DNA of 39,163 nt from Rhodocyclaceae bacterium. GTDB lineage: Bacteria; Pseudomonadota; Gammaproteobacteria; Burkholderiales; Rhodocyclaceae. Shown here in pieces: positions 7,810-14,624 of the stretch. The notes below the pieces were generated by a model. It was not told the origin of the DNA, searched no databases, and saw only the letters and a program-made list of their open reading frames with translations. Every line of letters begins with the position of its first letter. Position 1 is the first letter of the stretch. The stretch is taken from assembly GCA_020445785.1 (NCBI GenBank), contig JAGRFZ010000110.1, positions 11,166 through 50,328 on the forward strand, in the 5' to 3' direction. The translations under genes were made by a program, and so were the position numbers.

Positions 7810-8448
7810 TCAACCGCGAGCAGCGCGGAACTCGACGCGGCGGTTGCGGGGCGCGAAGGGATTGCCGGCGTCGATCGGCAAGGCTTCGCCGTGGCCCTCG
7901 ACCACCAACTGGTCGGGCGCGATGCCATGCCGGTAAATCAGGTAGTTCTTGACCGCTTTGGCGCGCGAAAGGGACAGGCGTCGGTTGTAGTCGTCGCTGC
8001 CGACGGCATCGGTATGGCCCTCGATCACGACTCGTACGCTGGTGCCGGCGAGGCGGATGCCCTCGGCCACGGCGTCGAGTTGGAAGGTCGCCGAGGGTTG
8101 GATGTTGGCCGAATCGAATGCAAACTGGACCGGCAGCGCGAGCCCCTCCGCCGGCGGCTCACTGGCGACCGGTTCCGGTTCGTAGGCGGCGACCGTCGGT
8201 TCGGCGGCGAAGCCGGTATCGAGCGGCGTGCTCTCCTCGGTCTGGATGAGATGGATCGATCGCGTGCGGATCGACCGGGTGCGGATCTCCGTGTCGGCCG
8301 GCGCCGGCGCGGCGCCCAGGATGCGAGCGACGGTCTGCGGATCGGGCCGTTCGTCGGCACGGTAGTAGATGACTTCGCCACCGGCATGGGCCGCGGCGCT
8401 GGCGAAGGCAGCGATCAAGCTCGTGGCGATCAGTTTGCGGGTGTTCAT
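7810..8448 (-). CDS. OmpA-family peptidoglycan-binding outer-membrane protein
   Basis: The ATG at 8448 (212 aa) is preferred over the ATG at 8454 because AGGAG abuts the first one but is 6 nt from the second. A signal peptide (about 1-22, ending AAAHA) is followed by a low-complexity Pro/Glu/Ala linker (to about 98) and an OmpA C-terminal domain (about 100-210). The domain shows VQFAFDSANIQ, VVIEGHTDAVGSDDYNRRLSLSRA and NRRVEF, including the Asp/Arg positions that bind diaminopimelate. There is no N-terminal barrel, so it is a periplasmic or outer-membrane-attached anchor. A full TTGAACC -35-like element lies 61 nt upstream, linking it to the ECF regulon. Confidence 0.88.
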   Translation of the reverse strand: MNTRKLIATSLIAAFASAAAHAGGEVIYYRADERPDPQTVARILGAAPAPADTEIRTRSIRTRSIHLIQTEESTPLDTGFAAEPTVAAYEPEPVASEPPAEGLALPVQFAFDSANIQPSATFQLDAVAEGIRLAGTSVRVVIEGHTDAVGSDDYNRRLSLSRAKAVKNYLIYRHGIAPDQLVVEGHGEALPIDAGNPFAPRNRRVEFRAARG

Positions 8449-8487
8449 GTTCATCTCCTGGGGTTCGTACTGGGTGCTTGTTGGCTG

Positions 8488-8515
8488 GGTTGCGCTGAAC
8501 CGGCTTGCGGTTCAA
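8488..8515 (-). promoter_or_regulatory. Candidate ECF-sigma promoter P4 (ompA-family gene), divergent -10
   Basis: On the minus strand TTGAACC (8515-8509) is followed after 16 nt by CAACC (8492-8488). The -35 is a perfect match to P1 and P2; the -10 matches CGACT at 3 of 5 positions. The predicted start is near 8481, about 33 nt before the ompA-family ATG. Confidence 0.4.
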
Positions 8516-8537
8516 TGATTCTGTTGCCGGCGCCGCG

Positions 8538-8618
8538 TCAGATCACGAGCGCGGTGGTGATCGCCAGCGCCACCACCGCTACCAGCGTCACAATGGCATA
8601 GATGCGGGCAGTCTCCAT
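8538..8618 (-). CDS. 26-aa single-span membrane peptide
   Basis: This ORF starts METARIYAIV and continues with an unbroken hydrophobic stretch (TLVAVVALAITT, then ALVI) to a TGA, so almost the whole peptide is one transmembrane helix with an acidic N-terminus. AGGAG lies 6 nt before the ATG. Promoter-like element P3 (TTGAACC-N16-CGACC) is placed 30-40 nt upstream. This combination supports a real expressed microprotein. Small bitopic peptides of this kind often modulate membrane enzymes or sensors; no specific role can be assigned here. Confidence 0.6.
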   Translation of the reverse strand: METARIYAIVTLVAVVALAITTALVI

Positions 8619-8654
8619 GAGCTTCTCCTAGTGGTTGCGCCGTGTGCAGGCATG

Positions 8655-8682
8655 GGTCGCAGCAATGCCGTGGCCGGTTCAA
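8655..8682 (-). promoter_or_regulatory. Putative ECF-sigma promoter P3 (26-aa membrane peptide)
   Basis: On the minus strand TTGAACC (8682-8676), 16 nt, CGACC (8659-8655). It differs from P1 and P2 by one base in the -10. The predicted start near 8648 gives a leader of about 30 nt to the ATG at 8618. Confidence 0.55.
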
Positions 8683-8750
8683 TCAAACTGCTGCGCTCCG
8701 CTGGCGGCGCATCGCCGGTCGAGCCGGGGCGGGCCTGGCCGCGGGCAGGC

Positions 8751-9208
8751 TCAGAACTCGACGGGTCCGCTGAGGGTGAGGGCGTAGCTGCGGGTCTCGG
8801 CGAGACCGAGGGCGGTGTCGAAATCGAGGAAAGCGGCCAGTCGGTGGGGAAGTCGGCGGAGGCGCCGAGCGACCGGGTGAAACAGTCTCGATCCGGTTCG
8901 GCGGAGGTGATGGTGAAGCGCTCGTTGAACGGACCGTTGGCATGGCGGGCGACGCGCCCGCCGATGGCCGACTGAAGCGATTCGGTGTCGTGGTCGCCGA
9001 CGGTGAGCCCCATGCCCTCCTTGTCTTCCCGCTCGGTGAATCCGTCGACATCGAGCTTGAGGGAGTCGAGACGGCCGAAGGGGGTGATGGTCATGCCGGC
9101 GACGTCCAAGTTGGCGGACTCGACGCTTCCCAGATCGGCATCGGATTTCGACCAGGACAGGGCGACGCCGCCGACCAGGCCGACTGCGTGCGGGCGGATC
9201 GGGTTCAT
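8751..9208 (-). pseudogene. Decayed autotransporter beta-barrel (frameshift and internal deletions)
   Basis: An ATG at 9208 has an excellent AAAGGAGAAG ribosome site but opens directly into barrel sequence (GLVGGVALSWSKSDADLG), with no signal peptide or passenger. Later pieces match the end of autotransporter barrels: GFTEREDKEGMGLTVGD, then PDRDCFTRSLGASADFPTDW. At about 8831-8842 the frame breaks; the neighbouring frame continues AFLDFDTALGLAETRSYAL to a final LSGPVEF and a stop at 8751. Several central strands are missing. It shares a 36-nt identical run with the autotransporter at the left edge, so it is a partial duplicate or recombination remnant. Residual translation of the shortened frame is possible but would not make a barrel. 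Confidence 0.75.
9101..9182. repeat. Autotransporter barrel repeat, copy 2 (partner 131-224)
   Basis: Homologous to 131-224, with the 36-nt run 9147-9182 identical. Copy 2 lacks 12 nt (four residues) and lies inside the pseudogene. Confidence 0.85.
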
Positions 9209-9241
9209 GGTTCTTCTCCTTTCGGTGATCACGCAGGCAAA

Positions 9242-9273
9242 CAAAAAAAATGGGCAGGGCGAGCGCCCTGCCC
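9242..9273 (-). terminator. Strong intrinsic terminator of the 25-aa peptide unit
   Basis: A perfect 9-bp stem GGGCAGGGC / GCCCTGCCC with a GAGC loop is followed on the minus strand by a run of eight T. It lies 24 nt after the stop of the 25-aa ORF. It is the clearest rho-independent terminator in the window. Confidence 0.9.
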
Positions 9274-9296
9274 AAACCGCGAGGAGCACGCGCGAA

Positions 9297-9374
9297 TTAC
9301 TTCAGCGAGCCGATGTCGGCGTCCTGTCCGGCATGGGCGAGGGTGGCAGCGGCGATGGCGATGAGGGCTTTCAT
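9297..9374 (-). CDS. 25-aa signal-peptide-like microprotein with ADxGSL tail
   Basis: The peptide starts MKALIAIAAATLAHA, a minimal Sec signal with a signal-peptidase AHA site, and would release the decapeptide GQDADIGSLK. A GGGAAG ribosome site lies about 4 nt before the ATG. ECF-type promoter P5 lies about 65-90 nt upstream and a strong terminator lies 24 nt after the stop, so it forms a free-standing transcription unit of about 190 nt. A sister ORF at 12230-12298 shares MKA, a His-Ala cleavage site and the tail ADFGSLE. Alternatively the transcript acts as a small RNA and the ORF is incidental; the conserved tail argues against this. Function unknown. Confidence 0.6.
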   Translation of the reverse strand: MKALIAIAAATLAHAGQDADIGSLK

Positions 9375-9437
9375 GAGGCTTCCCGTATGCTTCGGTCGGG
9401 GGTTCGGACGGGCGAGTTGCCGCCCAACTGGTGGCTG

Positions 9438-9465
9438 AGTCGCGCACGCCGGAAAAGAGGTTCGA
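9438..9465 (-). promoter_or_regulatory. Putative ECF-sigma promoter P5 (25-aa peptide)
   Basis: On the minus strand TCGAACC (9465-9459), 16 nt, CGACT (9442-9438). It has one mismatch in the -35 and a perfect -10. The predicted start near 9431 gives a leader of about 57 nt. Confidence 0.55.
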
Positions 9466-9540
9466 GAACTGGATCACGCTTGCGGGGACTCGGCCCGCGG
9501 CGGCATCATGGGCACGGTGCGCAGAAGGGGGGGCTGTGCG

Positions 9541-11406
9541 ATGAGCAGCGTCGAATTGCTCGAGATCCGCGATTTTCTGGCCGAGGTGCCACCGTTCTCG
9601 CTGCTCGAGGACGATGCACTTGGTGCGTTGGTCGATGCCATGACGATCCGCTACCTGCGGCGGGGCAGCGCCTTTCCGCCACAAGGCGAGAGCGAAGCCC
9701 AGTGCTACGTATTGCGCAAGGGCGCGATCGAGGAGCGCGACGACGACAATCTCTTGCTGGCCAAGTACGCCGAGGGCGACGTCTTCGATGCCGCCGAGTT
9801 CGCGGCCGGCGGTGGGCACTTTCGTGCGGTCGAGGATTTGCTGCTGTACTGCCTGCCCTCGGCGCGCTTGCGCGCGTGCCGGCGCGAGGCGCCGGAGGTC
9901 GACGCGTTCTTTCGACGCACCCTCGGCGAACGCCTGCGCCACGCGCGCCACGGTGTGGCCGACCGGGTGCTGTTCCGGCCCAATCTGATGAGCATGCCGT
10001 TATCGTCGTTCATCACGCGGCACCCGGTGACCGCCCCGCCTGCGACTTCGATTCGTGACGTCGCGGCACTGATGGGCAGCCAGGCGACGGCCGCAATGCT
10101 GGTGGTCGAGGACGGACGCCTGTGCGGCATCGTCACCGATCGTGACTTGCGGGCCCGCTGCCTTGCCACCGGCCACTCGCCCGAACGGCCGATCGCCAGC
10201 ATCATGACCGCCGATCCCCGTACCCTCGGGCCCGAGCATCCGGCCTTCGAGGCCTTGATGGTGATGACCCGCCGCGGCATCGATCATCTGCCGGTGGTCG
10301 AAGACGGCGAAATCCGGGGTCTGGTGTCCACCCGAGACCTGCTGCGCTGGCAGAGCGCCAACGCAGCCCACCTGGCGATGCTGATCCGAAGCTGTGACGA
10401 CGCCGCCGAACTGCCGGCGCTCAGCGCCGAACTGCCCGAGTTGGAGATCCAGATGCTGGCCGGCGGCGCCACTGCGGGTCAGATCGGCCAGGCGATTTCC
10501 TCTATCGCCGACGCGCTGGCGAGCCGGTTGCTGGAACTCGGGCAGAGCCGGCTGGGGCCCGCGCCGGTGGGATTTGCGTGGCTTGCCGGCGGCTCCCAGG
10601 GGCGGCAGGAGCAATCCACCCACTCCGACCAGGACAATGCCCTGATTCTCGCCGACGACTACGACGAGGGTGAACACGGTACCTATTTCGAGGCGCTCGC
10701 GCGATTCGTGAACGATGGCCTCAACGACTGCGGCTTCCGTTATTGCCCTGGCGAGATCATGGCGAGCAATGTCAAGTGGCGTCAGCCGTTGATGAAATGG
10801 CAGGACAGTTTCCGGGTGTGGATTCGCCACACCGACGAGACCCTGGCCAAGGTGCTGGTCAATTTCCTCGACCTCCGGCTGGTGGCCGGCGCGCCGGAGC
10901 TTCAGCAGGCAATGGCAAGCCATGTCGTGGCCGAGTGCCGACACAGCGAGCGCTTTCTTGCACAGTTGGTGGAGAACATGCTCGCCAATCGGCCGCCGCT
11001 GGGCTTTTTCCGCAGTCTGGTGCTGATCGCCAGCGGTGAGAATGCCAAGACCTTCGACATCAAGACCCGCGGCATCATTCCGATCGTGGACCTGGCACGG
11101 GTCCAGGCGCTCGCCGCAGGCATCACCGAAGTCGGCACGGTGCGCCGGCTTCACGCCTGTGTCGCGGCGCACGTACTGAGCGAGGAGTCAGCCAGCGAGC
11201 TGGAGGAGGCCCACGAATTCCTCGGCCTGTTGCGCATCCGCCACCAGGTCGAACAGCTCCGGGACGGCCAGTCTCCGGACAATTACATCGACCCGGAGCG
11301 TCTGACCTCCCTCGAGCGCAAGCACCTGAAGGATGTCTTCGCCGTGGTCGGCGACATGCAGCGCACCCTCGCGGTACGCTATTCCGCCGGTGGGGTCGCT
11401 GCGTGA
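9541..11406 (+). CDS. cNMP-binding / CBS-pair / DUF294 nucleotidyltransferase-like signalling protein
   Basis: This 621-aa protein starts at ATG 9541, with a G-rich AAGGGGGGG ribosome site about 8 nt upstream. Order: cyclic-nucleotide-binding-like domain (about 8-135); two CBS motifs (about 158-275: VLFRPNLMSMPLSSFI, GIVTDRDLRARCL, IMTADPRTL, GLVSTRDLLRW); a DUF294 nucleotidyltransferase domain (about 320-455) with GSQGRQEQSTHSDQDNA at 351, the GS...DxD signature of the polymerase-beta fold; and the DUF294 C-terminal helical domain (about 465-610). It is cytoplasmic. Family members are thought to sense adenine nucleotides through the CBS pair. The following exonuclease gene is a frequent neighbour of this family. 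Confidence 0.88.
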   Translation: MSSVELLEIRDFLAEVPPFSLLEDDALGALVDAMTIRYLRRGSAFPPQGESEAQCYVLRKGAIEERDDDNLLLAKYAEGDVFDAAEFAAGGGHFRAVEDLLLYCLPSARLRACRREAPEVDAFFRRTLGERLRHARHGVADRVLFRPNLMSMPLSSFITRHPVTAPPATSIRDVAALMGSQATAAMLVVEDGRLCGIVTDRDLRARCLATGHSPERPIASIMTADPRTLGPEHPAFEALMVMTRRGIDHLPVVEDGEIRGLVSTRDLLRWQSANAAHLAMLIRSCDDAAELPALSAELPELEIQMLAGGATAGQIGQAISSIADALASRLLELGQSRLGPAPVGFAWLAGGSQGRQEQSTHSDQDNALILADDYDEGEHGTYFEALARFVNDGLNDCGFRYCPGEIMASNVKWRQPLMKWQDSFRVWIRHTDETLAKVLVNFLDLRLVAGAPELQQAMASHVVAECRHSERFLAQLVENMLANRPPLGFFRSLVLIASGENAKTFDIKTRGIIPIVDLARVQALAAGITEVGTVRRLHACVAAHVLSEESASELEEAHEFLGLLRIRHQVEQLRDGQSPDNYIDPERLTSLERKHLKDVFAVVGDMQRTLAVRYSAGGVAA

Positions 11407-11454
11407 CGGCGGGGCGGACCGGATGTGGCGTCGTAGGTCGGCGGGGCGGCTGAG

Positions 11455-12138
11455 TTGCTCGGCCTGTTCGGTCCCGACGCAAGGCGCCGAAGCCTCCTCC
11501 GGAAGGCGCCGGCCGGCGCGTTGCGAGACTATCTGTCCGTGCCTTTCCCGTCCCGCCGCAGCGACTGGCGCGAGGTGCCGTTCGTCGCCCTCGATCTCGA
11601 GACGACCGGAGGCGATCCGGAGCGGGACGAGATCGTCAGCTTTGGCTGGGTATGCATCGACCGCGAATCCATCGTGCTGTCATCGGCGCGCCACCGGGTG
11701 TTGCGGCTACGCGGCGAGATGAGTCCGACATCGGCGGTCATTCACAGTATCACCGACGACGAGTCGGCCGCGGGGGCGCCGCTGGAAGCGGTATTGTCGG
11801 AATTCCTCGGCGTGTTGGCCGGTCGGGTGATGGTTGCCCATTACACGCCCACCGAAGTCGGGTTCGTCGCGGCCGCCAGCCGGCAAGTATTCGGCGCAGA
11901 GATCCTGACGCCGGCGGTCGATACCTTGACCCTGGCCACGGCAGCGGCACGGCGCGAGCATCGCAGGCCGGCCCGCGGCGAATTGCGCCTCGGCAACCTG
12001 CGCCGTCGTTACGGCTTGCCGCGCTACCCCGCGCACAATGCCTTGAGCGACGCATTGTCGGCGGCTGAGCTGTTCCTGGCGCTGGCGGCGGAGCGGCGCG
12101 GGCCGATCGACCTGGGCATGCTGATGTCGCCCAAATGA
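11455..12138 (+). CDS. DnaQ-like 3'-5' exonuclease (DNA polymerase III epsilon-type)
   Basis: This 227-aa protein has its likely start at TTG 11455; an in-frame TAG at 11434 excludes a longer form and no ATG gives the N-terminal LGLFGPDARRR segment. All DEDDh motifs are present: Asp47 and Glu49 in ALDLETTG (ExoI), the AHYTPTEVGF region near 129 (ExoII), and His194 with Asp199 in HNALSDAL (ExoIII). Only the nuclease domain is present, with no polymerase-binding tail like that of replicative epsilon, so a repair or RNA/DNA turnover role is more likely. It lies 48 nt downstream of the DUF294 gene, probably on the same transcript. Confidence 0.85.
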   Translation: MLGLFGPDARRRSLLRKAPAGALRDYLSVPFPSRRSDWREVPFVALDLETTGGDPERDEIVSFGWVCIDRESIVLSSARHRVLRLRGEMSPTSAVIHSITDDESAAGAPLEAVLSEFLGVLAGRVMVAHYTPTEVGFVAAASRQVFGAEILTPAVDTLTLATAAARREHRRPARGELRLGNLRRRYGLPRYPAHNALSDALSAAELFLALAAERRGPIDLGMLMSPK

Positions 12139-12164
12139 CGCTGTGCTTCGCGCGGACAAGAAAT

Positions 12165-12186
12165 CGGCGGGATCGGAATCCCGCCG
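12165..12186 (-). terminator. Hairpin between the exonuclease gene and the 22-aa ORF
   Basis: CGGCGGGAT paired with ATCCCGCCG (9 bp) closes a CGGA loop. On the minus strand the tail reads ATTTCTTG, moderately T-rich; on the plus strand there is no T-run. It may end the 22-aa peptide transcript and block read-through between the convergent genes. Confidence 0.4.
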
Positions 12187-12229
12187 GCGACCAAGCGGGG
12201 GGCTCGATCTCCCTCGGTCACGATGCCGC

Positions 12230-12298
12230 CTACTCGAGCGAGCCGAAGTCGGCTTTCGGCTCGGCATGGCCGAGGGCGGCGGCGATGGGGGCTTTCAT
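12230..12298 (-). CDS. 22-aa microprotein, sister of the 25-aa peptide (ADxGSL tail)
   Basis: The ORF reads MKAPIAAALGHA, then EPKADFGSLE, then TAG. AGGAAG lies about 6 nt before the ATG. Compared with the peptide at 9297-9374 it shares the MKA start, a central Ala-rich stretch ending HA, a ten-residue tail and the ADxGSL core, although the DNA has diverged. Its hydrophobic core is short and contains Pro, so export is less certain. An ECF-like element (P6) with a perfect CGACT -10 lies upstream and a hairpin lies downstream. It could be a decayed paralog. Function unknown. Confidence 0.5.
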   Translation of the reverse strand: MKAPIAAALGHAEPKADFGSLE

Positions 12299-12361
12299 GA
12301 TGATCTTCCTGGGCGCGGGTGCAATATCGGGAACGGCTTCCCGCTACCCGACCAAAGACTG

Positions 12362-12389
12362 AGTCGCGGGCATCGGAGCATCGGGTCCG
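12362..12389 (-). promoter_or_regulatory. Weak ECF-like promoter P6 (22-aa peptide)
   Basis: On the minus strand CGGACCC (12389-12383), 16 nt, CGACT (12366-12362). The -10 and spacing are exact, and CGACT is followed by CAG as at P5. The -35 matches TTGAACC at only 4 of 7 positions. Confidence 0.3.
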
Positions 12390-12416
12390 GAGCGGCGTCA
12401 CGACGGGGCAGCGTGG

Positions 12417-12893
12417 TCAGAACGGCGAGACGTCCGACAACCAGACGATGGTGACGTAGCGCAGGCCCTTGCCGAGGCCGACCAGCACGAGGAAGACGTC
12501 GAGGCGCACCCGCATGATGCCGGCGATCAGGGTCAGCGGATCCCCGCCGACCGGCAGCCACGCCAGGAGCAGGGTCCATACGCCATAGCGTTGGAACCAG
12601 CGCTGGGCCTTTTCGATCTGGGACGGTTTGAAATAGAACCAGCGGCGGTCCTGGAAGTGCAGCAGGTAGCGGCCGAGCCACCAGTTGACCGCAGCTCCGA
12701 GGGTGTTGCCGGCGGTCGCGGTGAGTACCAGCGAAACCGGGTCGCCGCCGTCGCGCAGCAGCGCGAACAGCACGACTTCGGAATAGAAAGGAAGAATCGT
12801 CGCGGCGAGAAACGAGGTGCCGAAGAGCAACAGGTAAGTGCTCAGGGGACTACCCTCCGGTCGCGATACGCCACCGGCGGGCCGGCTTTGCAT
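12417..12893 (-). CDS. yqaA: YqaA-like small inner-membrane protein (VTT/DedA-related)
   Basis: This 158-aa protein has three to four membrane segments: STYLLLFGTSFLAATILPF; a segment around 50-75 (VLTATAGNTLGAAVNWWLG); WTLLLAWLPVGGDPLTLIAG; and LDVFLVLVGLGKGLRYVTI. The ILPFYSEVVLFALL motif and the re-entrant-like NTLGA...LGR and PVGGDPLTLIAG motifs are those of YqaA, a short relative of DedA/VTT proteins implicated in lipid or proton-linked membrane homeostasis. Homology starts at about residue 18, so the first 16 residues may not be translated. The ribosome site is weak. Confidence 0.8.
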   Translation of the reverse strand: MQSRPAGGVSRPEGSPLSTYLLLFGTSFLAATILPFYSEVVLFALLRDGGDPVSLVLTATAGNTLGAAVNWWLGRYLLHFQDRRWFYFKPSQIEKAQRWFQRYGVWTLLLAWLPVGGDPLTLIAGIMRVRLDVFLVLVGLGKGLRYVTIVWLSDVSPF

Positions 12894-12993
12894 CGCCTAC
12901 CCGTTCGGCAGGCGCGAAGCCGTGCGTCGTGAATCCCCTGGCACCCCCCCGCGGGAAGCGTTGTGCGCACTTCGGTCGGCCGGGCGGGGGCGC

Positions 12994-13662
12994 TCATGAT
13001 TCGGCCTGGTGCACCAGCCAGTGAAACAGGCGCAGTTGGGGAGGCAGGTAGAACAGGTACTCCGGGTGCCATTGAACGCCGATGATGGCTCGCTTGTCCT
13101 GGTGCTCGAAGGCCTGCACGATGCGGTCGAGGTCGTGCCCCACCACCACCAGGCCGGCGCCGCAGTTGCGCACCGCCTGGTGGTGCAGGCTATTGACCCG
13201 GATGCGCTGTCGCCGGCAGATCGTCGCCACTCGGGATCCGGCCGTCAATGCGACTTGCTTGGTCGGCAGCAGTCCGGGCCGGTTGTAGGTGAATTGGCGC
13301 ATGCCGCGGATGTCCTGGTGCAGATCGCCGCCGAGCACCACGTTGATCAGCTGCGCCCCTCGGCAGATGCCGAGCAGGGGCACATTGCGGGACAGCGCCC
13401 ATTCGATCCATTCGATTTCGAGCGCGTCACGTTCCGGATCGAGTCGGACCTGCTCGTGCAGGTCGCCGCCGTAGTGCTCCGGGCTGATGTCTTCGCCGCC
13501 GCCGATCACCAGGCCGCGGTAGTCGTCATGGCGCGGGCGGTGACGCACGCTGATCCGCTCGGCGCGGGCCCCGGTCAGCAACAGCGCAGTGCGGGTTGCC
13601 CACCAGGACGGCGACCAGCGCCGGGCCGAACCGGTCACACCAATCCGCGGTCTCGCAGCCAT
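12994..13662 (-). CDS. Class I glutamine amidotransferase / gamma-glutamyl hydrolase-like protein (peptidase C26)
   Basis: This 222-aa protein starts at ATG 13662 (MAARPRIGVTG), inside the last codons of the upstream amidoligase gene (28-nt overlap), implying coupled translation. The fold is visible: RGLVIGGGEDISPEHY oxyanion region, nucleophile Cys100 in LLGICRGAQLINV, and His199/Glu201 in GVQWHPEYLFY. It resembles PuuD-type gamma-Glu-GABA hydrolases and other C26 enzymes that cleave gamma-glutamyl amides. Because the partner is an amidoligase, it could supply ammonia from glutamine or hydrolyse the amide product. Cytoplasmic; no signal peptide. Confidence 0.85.
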   Translation of the reverse strand: MAARPRIGVTGSARRWSPSWWATRTALLLTGARAERISVRHRPRHDDYRGLVIGGGEDISPEHYGGDLHEQVRLDPERDALEIEWIEWALSRNVPLLGICRGAQLINVVLGGDLHQDIRGMRQFTYNRPGLLPTKQVALTAGSRVATICRRQRIRVNSLHHQAVRNCGAGLVVVGHDLDRIVQAFEHQDKRAIIGVQWHPEYLFYLPPQLRLFHWLVHQAES

Positions 13663-14624
13663 TCGTCCAGGTGTGTGCTCCAGCCGCTGCGGGAAACCCC
13701 GAACAACGGACGCTCGGCCGCGAGGAAATCGACCGACAGCCGGTCCAGGAGCGACGGCTCGTCGGCCAGGCGTTCGACCACCAGCCAGGGCGCCCAGGCC
13801 GAGGCCAGCGACCAGCCGGCCTCCTCGATGCGGCAATCGGGCAGGCGGTAGTGAAAGGTCGGGCGTGGATTGATGAGTTCGTCGTCGAGCGCTGCGCGAA
13901 TCCGCTCGGAATCGAGATGCATGAACAGCGGCAGCATGTCGAGGGCTCGATTGCGGGTTGGATTTTCCTCGAGGTAGGCATCGATCAGGTGCGCCAGCGA
14001 TCCACCGGAGTCGTGGTTCGCGAGCTGCTGGACGTAGCGCTCGGGATAGAGGTCCACGTAGGGGCTGAGTCGGCGCGAAAGATCGATCTGCTGGCTGTCC
14101 ACCAGCCACCATTGCAGCAACCCGAAAGCCCGGATATATCGCTCGATCGCTGCAAATTCCAGGCTCGGCAGTTCCGGGTTGATATGCACGCCGAGCGCAG
14201 CGATCACCGAATCACCGGTGCCGCGGGCGCCCGACGCGCGCAGTGCCTCGATGACCGGCGGCAGTGCATCGAGTCGATCGAGCCCGACCGGCGGACAGAC
14301 CAGCTCGAGTGGCACGATGTCATGGCTGAGCCGCTTGAGCAGATCGACCCACTGTGGGCTGCCTTCGCCGACGCGGCTGGCTTCGGCCTGCTGCTTGAGG
14401 TAGGCCCAGTCGACTTCCAGCCGGAACTCGCCGAGCGCCGGCGCGTCGAGACGGAAATCGACTTCGGTGCGCTGCTCGCACTTCGCCGACAAGGTGTCGC
14501 CGCAGATTCTGGCGGCGTGCTCGATCTGCAGGCCGGAAAACTCGATCTCGAAGCCGACACGCCGCCACTCGCCGTCGTCACGATGCGGTCGTGGCGGGAG
14601 CGCGAGGGCGGGGGCGGTCTTCAT
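13635..14624 (-). CDS. Amidoligase (glutamine-synthetase-fold COOH-NH2 ligase family)
   Basis: This 329-aa protein starts at ATG 14624 (MKTAPALALPPRPH). The N-terminal RRVGFEIEFSGL is the start of the amidoligase_2 domain, followed by an LEVDWAYLKQQ strand and IVPLELVCPP. ALGVHINPELPSLEF, near the middle, is the conserved HxNP motif. The C-terminal half is helical (YVDLYPERYVQQLAN, MLPLFMHLDSERI). The family is predicted to form amide or isopeptide bonds using ATP; glutamine-synthetase-like Glu and His residues bind metal. It overlaps the amidotransferase gene and is divergent from the hydrogenase genes. The substrate is unknown; small peptides or gamma-glutamyl compounds are the usual guess. 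Confidence 0.8.
   Translation of the reverse strand: MKTAPALALPPRPHRDDGEWRRVGFEIEFSGLQIEHAARICGDTLSAKCEQRTEVDFRLDAPALGEFRLEVDWAYLKQQAEASRVGEGSPQWVDLLKRLSHDIVPLELVCPPVGLDRLDALPPVIEALRASGARGTGDSVIAALGVHINPELPSLEFAAIERYIRAFGLLQWWLVDSQQIDLSRRLSPYVDLYPERYVQQLANHDSGGSLAHLIDAYLEENPTRNRALDMLPLFMHLDSERIRAALDDELINPRPTFHYRLPDCRIEEAGWSLASAWAPWLVVERLADEPSLLDRLSVDFLAAERPLFGVSRSGWSTHLDEWLRDRGLV

Noticed and set aside
9120-9140. Similarity of the autotransporter barrel piece DADLGSVES to the microprotein tail ADIGSLK
   Set aside because: Too short and with different codons; probably chance rather than common origin.
9464-9495. GAACT...GGACT upstream of the DUF294 gene as another ECF promoter
   Set aside because: The spacing is one base short and both boxes deviate from the others.
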